Part shown: piece by piece, positions 6,806-13,281 of the stretch
Layout of the letters: each line of letters begins with the position of its first letter
Numbering within the stretch: the first letter of the stretch is position 1
Made by a program: the position numbers and the translations under genes
NCBI GenBank assembly: GCA_937920105.1
Contig: CALETH010000025.1
Location: forward strand, 1 to 16,574
Length of the DNA: 16,574 nucleotides
Source: an uncultured Bacteroidota bacterium
Lineage (GTDB): Bacteria; Bacteroidota; Ignavibacteria; UBA10030; UBA8401
Reading direction: 5' to 3'
Notes under the pieces: generated by a model
What the model was told of the DNA's origin: nothing
Seen by the model: the letters and a program-made list of their open reading frames with translations, nothing else
Database searches by the model: none

Positions 6806-7945
6806 ATGGAAACTGTTACTATTAAATCCATTCGTATTCTTGGTATTGCTATGGATACTGATGAAGAAAATTATAAAAAAGATAGTGCAGAATTATGGAA
6901 TACATTTTTATCACAAAACATCATTGAAAAAATTCCGGGGAAAATAAATTCAAAAATTTATTGTGTTTATACAAACTACAAAAATGATGCAAAAAATTAT
7001 ACGGTAATGCTTGGTTGTGAGATTTCCACGTCTTTGAAGAAAAAAGATTTTCCCGCAGAAATGATTTCTAAAACAATTACAGGAGGGCAGTATAAAAAAT
7101 ATATTGTAACAGAAAATATTTTTAATGTTTGGGAAAAAATACATAATGCAAAACACCGGAGAATCTATACAACAGACTTTGAAGTATATGAAAAAGCCAT
7201 AAAAAATTCAGAAGCAGAAATATTTGTAGCAATAAATAATACAAAAGAAGAACAATTTATTGAAGCAATAGATACAATAAATGCGGAAAAAATGACAGAA
7301 CTTATTGCAAAAGGAATTGATATAAATTATGGATTTTATACAGAGAGTAATTTTTTAAAAAGAATAATAAAAAATAGCAGTAGCCCATCCTTAACAAAAG
7401 ATAATTTGAATATCTATGCTGATGTTGCAAAAATGTTAATAGAGAAAGGTGCTGATTCTACACGAGCAATAGAATTTGCTTTTTCTACCTATAAAAATAA
7501 TCCATCATTTTTCGAAACACCATTTACAAAGGTTTATGATACCATTGTAAATGCAATGGATAGAAATAAACAACTCATAAAAGCAATTTCCTATGGTGAT
7601 ATTCGAAGAATACAATTTTTATTAGAAAATGGAGCAGATGCAAATTATAAAATTCCAGAAGAAGAATATGAAGGTATGGTAGAATATAAATATCAACCAT
7701 ATTCTCCATTACGATTAGTAATGTTCTGCATCTCAGATGCTTTAATAACAGATGAAGAATTGAAAGAATACATTGAAATAGTAAAAATTTTGATAGCACA
7801 TGGTGCTGACCCAAAACCTGCAATGGAACTTGCAGAAGAACGATACGGTAAATATAATCCTACAAATGAAGATTCTTTATTTATGGATGTGTGGAAAGTT
7901 GTTGCTGATGCTTATCAAAAACAAATAGAGGGAGAAAAATCATGA
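6806..7945 (+). CDS. Cass2/GyrI-like domain fused to ankyrin repeats
   Basis: 379 residues, no signal peptide, so probably cytoplasmic. Residues 1-145 are a Cass2/GyrI-like effector-binding domain clearly paralogous to the protein at 5036: both contain ELWNTFLSQNII, a KIPxKI turn, VYTxY, LGC, KTIxGGxYKKY and TxDFEVY. Residues about 150-345 are ankyrin-like: MTELIAKGIDINYG (162-176), VAKMLIEKGADSTRAI (207-222), LIKAISYGDIRRIQFLLENGADANYK (257-282), and IVKILIAHGADPKPAMELA (324-342), with long insertions between some repeats. Ankyrin repeats bind partner proteins, so this may be a ligand sensor that signals by protein contact rather than DNA binding (inference). GAGAGGG lies about 10 bases before the ATG. 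The stop overlaps the next start by 4 bases. Confidence 0.78.
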   Translation: METVTIKSIRILGIAMDTDEENYKKDSAELWNTFLSQNIIEKIPGKINSKIYCVYTNYKNDAKNYTVMLGCEISTSLKKKDFPAEMISKTITGGQYKKYIVTENIFNVWEKIHNAKHRRIYTTDFEVYEKAIKNSEAEIFVAINNTKEEQFIEAIDTINAEKMTELIAKGIDINYGFYTESNFLKRIIKNSSSPSLTKDNLNIYADVAKMLIEKGADSTRAIEFAFSTYKNNPSFFETPFTKVYDTIVNAMDRNKQLIKAISYGDIRRIQFLLENGADANYKIPEEEYEGMVEYKYQPYSPLRLVMFCISDALITDEELKEYIEIVKILIAHGADPKPAMELAEERYGKYNPTNEDSLFMDVWKVVADAYQKQIEGEKS

Positions 7946-8847
7946 AAACAATCTTTTTAAATATCGTAATTCTTCTTAGTGCGTACGGATTTTTTGGTTG
8001 TTACACACAACTCGCAACCAATCGTGAAGAAAGAGAATATTATAGTTCATCTGATGAAAACGAACAACAATATGATGACGATAGTACAAACAACACAAAA
8101 ATATCATCAACCACAATCAACAATTATTATTTTGCTGATGATGATTATCGAGCATTCCGTTTTAGAACATCATTCCATTATTATTCACCATCATATTATT
8201 ATGGATGGAATTACCGAACACGCTGGTATACAGAATGGCATAATGATTTCTGGTATCCTGATTACTATTATTATAATGAATGGTCTTATTACGATTATCC
8301 AACAGTAATTATTTATAATCCAAGACCGTATTGGTGGTATAGACATCATACCTATTATCCATACAATTATTATCATCACCAAAATTATTATTACGGAACC
8401 CATACATACGAATCCGAAAAAAATTATCGCAGACGTACCAGCGGAAATATGAGAGAAGGAGAAAGAAACAGAGAAGTCCGTAATTCTGTCTACGCACAAC
8501 CGGAAAATACAACAAACGTACGTTCACGAACAGAAAATCCGGCAACCAGTACAACAACATCACCAACAAATGCATCACAACGAGTACGAAAAGAAACACC
8601 ATGGTGGGAAAAAACACAATCCACAGAAAGTGAACCATCACCAAAAACACGTTCACGCTCTGAAAAAAATGTTGAACAAAGGCAGCGTAAAGAAGAAAAA
8701 CCACAACAAGAAAATCGTACAAGAAAACGAAGCGAGTCATCGTATTCTTCACCACCTCAAAAAACATCATCACCCAAAAATAGTGAAACACGAACACGTT
8801 CTGAAGGTTCTAATTCTGGAACACGAAAGCGAGGAGATTCTCGATGA
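7942..8847 (+). CDS. Tyrosine-rich lipoprotein with Arg/Ser-rich tail, unknown function
   Basis: 301 residues. Residues 1-19 are a lipoprotein signal ending YGFFG, with Cys20 as the probable lipidated residue. Residues about 28-60 are acidic and Asn/Ser-rich. Residues 62-162 hold 31 tyrosines and 7 tryptophans plus several His (for example PDYYYYNEW, YPYNYYHHQNYYYG). Residues about 163-301 are Arg/Ser/Thr/Glu-rich and look disordered, with PWWE near 220-223. I recognise no family. It shares small motifs with the next gene: GCYTxL after the lipobox, RTSGNxR, and PWW. AGGGAG about 8 bases upstream and ATGA overlaps at both ends imply translational coupling with its neighbours. An aromatic, adhesive or amyloid-like surface role is possible but unproven. 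Confidence 0.75.
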   Translation: MKTIFLNIVILLSAYGFFGCYTQLATNREEREYYSSSDENEQQYDDDSTNNTKISSTTINNYYFADDDYRAFRFRTSFHYYSPSYYYGWNYRTRWYTEWHNDFWYPDYYYYNEWSYYDYPTVIIYNPRPYWWYRHHTYYPYNYYHHQNYYYGTHTYESEKNYRRRTSGNMREGERNREVRNSVYAQPENTTNVRSRTENPATSTTTSPTNASQRVRKETPWWEKTQSTESEPSPKTRSRSEKNVEQRQRKEEKPQQENRTRKRSESSYSSPPQKTSSPKNSETRTRSEGSNSGTRKRGDSR

Positions 8848-9431
8848 GAAAAATATTTTTGGGAAGCATAATTATTGTGGGAATAACTTTTGCTGGATGT
8901 TACACCGTTCTTTTAACATCTTCCGAAGCAACAGACTATTCACCATCTTACAATACAGCAAGCGGTTCTTCCATTTCCGAACTTGATTATAATCAAAACT
9001 GCACATCATGCCACAGCCAAGCAGAATTGGATGACCGATATTTTGATATGAACAGTGTTGGTTTGCGAACAGCACATGGTTTAAGCATAGACCCGTACGG
9101 ATGGAGAAATCCAACAGCAAGCGTACCATGGTGGAATGGAATTTTTGTAGTGCAACCACAAGCAACAATAACTCCAGCAACACATAATACAGATGCAAAA
9201 CCAACAGAAAATACTGAACGACTACGCACATCAGGAAATACTCGTGGAGATGAAGTTCGGGCTCGCACAACAACAGCAACAAGTTCTGTTTCTCAAGATT
9301 CTAATAAATCAACCTCCGTTACGCCAGCAACATCAAACGTTTCCTCAGAAACAACAGTACAAAAAACAAAAACAGAAGAAAAAAAAGAAACTCCAAAACG
9401 AAGAAGTGGTTCTACACGAGGAAATGAATAA
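8844..9431 (+). CDS. Lipoprotein with CxxCH motif and Thr/Ser-rich tail
   Basis: 195 residues. Lipoprotein signal ending ITFAG with Cys19 as the probable lipidation site. A single CTSCH motif at 53-57 could bind heme c after export; a Met follows at residue 69 (DMNSVG), but no definite axial ligand can be assigned. PWW lies at 95-97. From about residue 105 the chain is Thr/Ser/Pro/Lys-rich and probably disordered, with RTSGNTRGDE at 128-137. The GCYTxL, PWW and RTSGNxR motifs match the upstream lipoprotein, suggesting a shared origin or shared partner. GAGGAG (8831-8836) lies 7 bases before the ATG, inside the previous gene, which it overlaps by 4 bases. It is the last gene of the four-gene unit. 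Confidence 0.75.
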   Translation: MRKIFLGSIIIVGITFAGCYTVLLTSSEATDYSPSYNTASGSSISELDYNQNCTSCHSQAELDDRYFDMNSVGLRTAHGLSIDPYGWRNPTASVPWWNGIFVVQPQATITPATHNTDAKPTENTERLRTSGNTRGDEVRARTTTATSSVSQDSNKSTSVTPATSNVSSETTVQKTKTEEKKETPKRRSGSTRGNE

Positions 9432-9498
9432 CGTAATCTAAAACTATGATTAAATGATTTTTAAGATTACAATGATTTTACAAAAGACAATAAAAAAT

Positions 9499-9578
9499 AG
9501 CCACGACCTTTAGGTCGTGGAAAGAATGAGAAACCATAACGGCTTCAGCCAAATTTTTACACAGTCTCGAAAGCGAGA
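9499..9578. repeat. Cluster of three small hairpins between the lipoprotein and FadL-type genes
   Basis: CCACGACCT (9501-9509) pairs with AGGTCGTGG (9512-9520); GGCT and AGCC pair within 9541-9550; TCTCG (9565-9569) pairs with CGAGA (9574-9578). Wider arms AACTATGA (9442-9449) and TCATAGTT (9581-9588) are reverse complements and could enclose the group. The first hairpin may act as a terminator for the four-gene unit, although no T run follows. The 185-base gap (9432-9616) holds nothing else that I recognise. Confidence 0.6.
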
Positions 9579-9616
9579 ATTCATAGTTATACAAGATAAT
9601 CTAAAAATAAAATATT

Positions 9617-11065
9617 ATGAAAAAATTATTAATTTTAATTACAATAATATATTTGCATTCTTTCACCATTCACGCACAATTTTCTGAAGACGCATTACGA
9701 TTTTCTCAACAAGAAAATATTCTCGGAGCAAGAGCCTTAGGAATGGGTAGTGCCTACATTGGCGTTGCTGATGATTTTTCCGCAACACACTACAATCCTG
9801 CGGGACTTGCACAAATGCGGCGTTTAGAAATTGCTGGCGGATTAAGTATCAACAATTATACAAACGCAGTAAATTTTCTTGGACAAAAAACTACAGCAGA
9901 TAAATCTTCAACATCACTTAATAATTTTGGTGTAGTATTTCCATTTCCCACAGTGCAAGGAAGTTTAGTATTTGCCATCAGTTATAATAGAATAGCAGAT
10001 TTTGCAAAAACACGTTCTTTCAATGGATTCAATGAACAAAGTTCTATCATTCCAACACTTATTGATGGAAATGATACGTATGATATTCCATTTAATATTT
10101 ATCTTGTCAACAAATATAATGATGGAACAGTATTTACACCAATTCAAAATAATGTTCAGCAAAGTGGAGAAGTGCAAGAAAGCGGTGGAAAAAATGCACT
10201 GGCGTTTTCCGGAGCAATTGATGTTGCAGAAAATATTTCCTTTGGAATAACACTCAATGCAATTTCTGGAAATTATCAATATATAAGAAATTATAAAGAG
10301 GAAGACACAAAAAATATCTATCAATTTTCACAACCAATTACCAATACAGATTCAGCAGTTTATAAGTTTGATAAATTTTATTACGATAGTAAAATTGAAG
10401 ATGAACTCAGCGGAGCAAGTTTTATTTTTGGATTAATGTATAGAATGGAAATGGCACGCTTCGGTTTCACCATCAAAACATCAGGTATTGCCATAAAAGA
10501 AACTTATAGTGATGCTGGCGAAAGTGTTTTTGATGATAACAATATACCATCTACAGTCAAAAAAAAATATTCTTACGAAGCAAAAAATTCGTACGGAGTT
10601 AATGGACCGTGGACTTTTGGATTTGGTGGTTCAGTATTTCCAATACCAAATCTACTTCTTGCTGGAGATATTGAATATACTGATTGGACTCAAATGGCGT
10701 GGACAAGTAATGATGATTTAGTGAAAGAAAATTCTGCCTTATCAAAAAAATTTCGTTCAGTAATCAATTATCGTTTTGGAATAGAATATGAAATTTCACA
10801 AATCAGTAATCCAATTCGCATACGTGTTGGTTATATGAAAAACCCATCAGCATTTAAGAATGACCCAAACGATTTTGATTACACAGCATTCACCGGTGGT
10901 GTAGGGATTTTATTGCAAGATAATCTTTTGTTAGATGTTGCCGGAGTTTTTGGCTCCACAAAAACCTATCATAATAATTACACTTCTCTTATAAAAGATG
11001 TTTCTCGTACCGACGAAACAATTTCTACAAGAAATATTTATTGTACAATTTCTTATAGATTTTAA
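9617..11065 (+). CDS. OmpP1/FadL/TodX-family outer-membrane transporter
   Basis: 482 residues. A signal peptide (residues 1-20, ending TIHAQ) is followed by the characteristic N-terminal block of the FadL-like families: GARALGMGSAYIGVADDFSA and HYNPAGLAQM (NPAGLA signature). The rest alternates beta strands, ending in CTISYRF with a C-terminal Phe, as expected for BAM-dependent barrels. FadL relatives move hydrophobic substrates such as fatty acids or aromatic compounds across the outer membrane; the substrate here cannot be named. A long middle insertion (about residues 130-185) with little homology could be an extracellular loop. No Shine-Dalgarno sequence precedes the ATG. The gene converges on mnmG. 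Confidence 0.85.
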   Translation: MKKLLILITIIYLHSFTIHAQFSEDALRFSQQENILGARALGMGSAYIGVADDFSATHYNPAGLAQMRRLEIAGGLSINNYTNAVNFLGQKTTADKSSTSLNNFGVVFPFPTVQGSLVFAISYNRIADFAKTRSFNGFNEQSSIIPTLIDGNDTYDIPFNIYLVNKYNDGTVFTPIQNNVQQSGEVQESGGKNALAFSGAIDVAENISFGITLNAISGNYQYIRNYKEEDTKNIYQFSQPITNTDSAVYKFDKFYYDSKIEDELSGASFIFGLMYRMEMARFGFTIKTSGIAIKETYSDAGESVFDDNNIPSTVKKKYSYEAKNSYGVNGPWTFGFGGSVFPIPNLLLAGDIEYTDWTQMAWTSNDDLVKENSALSKKFRSVINYRFGIEYEISQISNPIRIRVGYMKNPSAFKNDPNDFDYTAFTGGVGILLQDNLLLDVAGVFGSTKTYHNNYTSLIKDVSRTDETISTRNIYCTISYRF

Positions 11066-11280
11066 AATCTTATCGAAGTAATTGAATCTCCTTCCCTACC
11101 CTACTAAATTTTCATGTAATAACATTTCGCTTTACAATTCAAAAACGTTATAATTTTTTTCTATAAACTAAAAAACTATACCACTTTAAATGTATATAGA
11201 AAAATTTGCATTGACAGATTAAAAATATACTAAAATATTTTGCGATAAAAAATTTGTTTTATTTTTGTATTTTTGCATAT

Positions 11281-11296
11281 GGTTTCACGTGAAACA
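11281..11296. promoter_or_regulatory. parS-type ParB binding site, downstream of mnmG
   Basis: GGTTTCACGTGAAACA matches the parS consensus TGTTTCACGTGAAACA at 15 of 16 positions; the 14-base palindromic core is perfect. It lies 12 bases beyond the mnmG stop (minus strand). A T-rich run follows on the plus strand, so it could also weakly terminate plus-strand transcripts. The surrounding gap 11066-11307 is AT-rich with no other feature I can support. Confidence 0.88.
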
Positions 11297-11307
11297 TTTT
11301 TTATCTC

Positions 11308-13185
11308 CTATCCTCTCAAATACACACTCAATACAGAAATATCCGCTGCCGTTACACCGGAAATTCTTGAGGCTTGCCCCAAAGAATACGGCTGAATTTT
11401 TTGCAATCGTTCTTTTCCCTCATTGCTTAAGGAAGGAATTTTTTTGTAATCAAAATTTGTAGGAATTTTTGTTTCTTCCAATTTTACAAATTTCTCTACC
11501 AACTCATACTGACGTGCAATGTAGCCCTCATACTTTACATCAATTTCAATTTGTTCGCAGACTTCTTTTTCAGAAAAAATATTTTGTATTTTTTCATCAG
11601 TAATAACTTTCACAATATCATCAATAGTAATATTTGTTCTTCTTAAAATTTTAGAAAATTTTTCATCTTCACTTATTGGTGATTCTTTTTTTGCAAGAAG
11701 TGTTTCATTAATAATTGATGGTTTTACTTGTGTGCGTTCTAAAAATTCCCGTCCAACTTGAATTGCGATTTCTTTTTCTTCCAATCGTTTCAGCCATTCA
11801 TCAGAAATAAGTCCAAGTTCATTTCCCAATTTCATCAATCTTCTATCAGCATTATCTTGGCGTAAAATAAGACGATGTTCTGCTCGTGAGGTGAACATTC
11901 TATAGGGTTCATCAGTAGATTTGTTGATGAGGTCATCTATCATAACACCAATGTAAGCTTCGCTTCGTTTTAAAGAAAATGGTTTTCTTTTTTGCACTTT
12001 CAGTGCAGCATTTATTCCTGCAATTAAACCCTGTCCTGCTGCTTCCTCATATCCGGAAGTTCCATTAATTTGTCCTGCAAAAAAAAGTCCGTTAAGAAGT
12101 TTTGTTTCTAAAGTATAATGCAATTGATTTGGTGGAAAGAAATCATATTCTACCGCATAGCCGGGACGTAGCATTGTTACACTTTCCAAACCCGGAATTG
12201 TTTTTAATCCTTCATATTGAATTTCTTCCGGAAGACTTGTAGAAAATCCATTCACATAAACAAGGTTGGTATTGTATCCTTCCGGCTCAAGAAATATTTG
12301 ATGACGTTCTCTTTCTGCAAATCGAAAAATTTTATCTTCAATAGACGGACAATATCGCGGACCTACTCCTTTAATTCTTCCAGTGAACATCGGCGAACGG
12401 TCAAAACCCTTTTCCAAAACTTTATGTGTGCTCTCATTGGTGTAGGTGAGATACATCGGAATAAGTTTGTTGGTAATTTCTTTTGTTTGAAATGAAAATG
12501 GTTTTGGTGGATTGTCGCTTTCTTGAATTTCCACCAACGAAAAATCTATACTATGAAAATCTATTCGTGGAGGCGTTCCTGTTTTCAATCTACCAAAAAT
12601 AAAGCCACTTTCAATCAAACGTTCAGTTATTCCCTTTGCAGCACTTTCTCCGTACCTTCCTCCTTCTACATTTTTTGTTCCAGTATGCATAAGTCCGTTA
12701 AGGAAAGTTCCAGCACAAAGTATAAGTGACTGACAGTTGATGGAAAATCCGTTGCGAGTTTGTATTCCATTAATGCAATCATTTTCTATAGAGATGTCAA
12801 AAACAGAGTCTTCCAAAACATCCAAATTTTTTTGAGAAAAAATTCTTTTTTGTGCTTCTTGTGCATAAAGGTCTCTATCATTTTGAGAACGTGGTGACCA
12901 CACTGCTGGACCTTTTGAGGTATTCAACATCTTAAATTGAATTCCTGTTGCATCAGCAATTTTTCCCATTTCTCCACCAAGTGCATCAATCTCCCTTACC
13001 AAATGTCCTTTTGCTGTTCCACCAATTGCTGGATTACAGGAAAGCCTTCCGATTGCTTCGGCTTTTAAGGAAATAAGGAGTGTTGAACACCCCATTCTTG
13101 AAGATGCCAATGAGGCCTCTATGCCGGCGTGTCCACCACCAACAACGATAACATCGTAATATTTTGAAGGTTCTTTTATGAGCAT
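11308..13185 (-). CDS. mnmG: tRNA U34 5-carboxymethylaminomethyl synthesis enzyme MnmG
   Basis: 625 residues, standard length. The FAD site VVGGGHAGIEAS (residues 14-25) opens the protein; CNPAIGG has Cys50 and GPRYCPSIEDK has Cys279, matching the two functional cysteines of E. coli MnmG (47 and 277). YGESAAKGITE and SGYEEAAGQGLIAGINAA are further family signatures, and the C-terminal domain ends RISGVTAADISVLSVYLRG. With MnmE it installs the cmnm5 group on the wobble uridine of several tRNAs, using FAD, methylene-tetrahydrofolate and GTP. The start ATG has no Shine-Dalgarno sequence: the bases just before it are a parS site. mnmE lies upstream on the same strand across a 96-base gap that also holds a perfect palindrome. 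Confidence 0.98.
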   Translation of the reverse strand: MLIKEPSKYYDVIVVGGGHAGIEASLASSRMGCSTLLISLKAEAIGRLSCNPAIGGTAKGHLVREIDALGGEMGKIADATGIQFKMLNTSKGPAVWSPRSQNDRDLYAQEAQKRIFSQKNLDVLEDSVFDISIENDCINGIQTRNGFSINCQSLILCAGTFLNGLMHTGTKNVEGGRYGESAAKGITERLIESGFIFGRLKTGTPPRIDFHSIDFSLVEIQESDNPPKPFSFQTKEITNKLIPMYLTYTNESTHKVLEKGFDRSPMFTGRIKGVGPRYCPSIEDKIFRFAERERHQIFLEPEGYNTNLVYVNGFSTSLPEEIQYEGLKTIPGLESVTMLRPGYAVEYDFFPPNQLHYTLETKLLNGLFFAGQINGTSGYEEAAGQGLIAGINAALKVQKRKPFSLKRSEAYIGVMIDDLINKSTDEPYRMFTSRAEHRLILRQDNADRRLMKLGNELGLISDEWLKRLEEKEIAIQVGREFLERTQVKPSIINETLLAKKESPISEDEKFSKILRRTNITIDDIVKVITDEKIQNIFSEKEVCEQIEIDVKYEGYIARQYELVEKFVKLEETKIPTNFDYKKIPSLSNEGKERLQKIQPYSLGQASRISGVTAADISVLSVYLRG

Positions 13186-13201
13186 TGTTTCACGTGAAAC
13201 A
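13186..13201. promoter_or_regulatory. parS-type ParB binding site, immediately before mnmG start
   Basis: TGTTTCACGTGAAACA is a perfect 16-base match to the parS consensus bound by chromosomal ParB/Spo0J. It abuts the mnmG start codon (13183-13185) on the minus strand, taking the place where a ribosome site would be. With the site at 11281 it brackets mnmG, and the two copies share 20 identical bases (core plus ATTTTT on the plus strand). Confidence 0.95.
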
Positions 13202-13239
13202 TTTTTGGTTTTGACTATGGGTTATGGAAAAAAATTCCA

Positions 13240-13272
13240 AGATTACAAAAGTTTTTAAAACTTTTGTAATCT
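13240..13272. repeat. Perfect palindrome C (16-bp arms, 1-base centre)
   Basis: AGATTACAAAAGTTTT (13240-13255) and its exact reverse complement (13257-13272) flank one T, between mnmE and mnmG and 9 bases beyond the mnmE stop. It has the same TTTT-N-AAAA centre as palindromes at 5494 and 5893. It could act as a transcription attenuator between mnmE and mnmG. Confidence 0.88.
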
Positions 13273-13281
13273 CTATCCATC

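Noticed and set aside
8309..8797. Minus-strand open frame of 162 codons opposite the Tyr-rich lipoprotein gene
   Set aside because: Low-complexity Phe/Val/Leu reading opposite a repetitive coding tract; no domain, no ribosome site, and the plus frame is supported by signal peptide and coupling.
8570..8986. Plus-strand His/Lys-rich frame overlapping both lipoprotein genes
   Set aside because: Alternate-frame reading of the repetitive tail; it spans the well-supported boundary between the two lipoprotein genes.
9434..9606. Direct repeat TAATCTAAAA (9434-9443 and 9597-9606) as a target-site duplication around an inserted element
   Set aside because: AT-rich 10-mer that can recur by chance; no terminal inverted repeats directly inside it.
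11211..11236. TTGACA with a downstream TAAAAT as a promoter
   Set aside because: Spacing is only 14 bases and no plus-strand gene follows.
11066..11280. AT-rich gap as a candidate replication origin
   Set aside because: I see no clear TTATCCACA-type DnaA boxes; AT-richness and a nearby parS site alone do not support oriC here.
11265..11462. Small plus-strand frame over the mnmG 3' end with a TATTTTTG promoter-like box upstream
   Set aside because: It reads through the parS site and antisense to mnmG; the protein has no recognisable domain.
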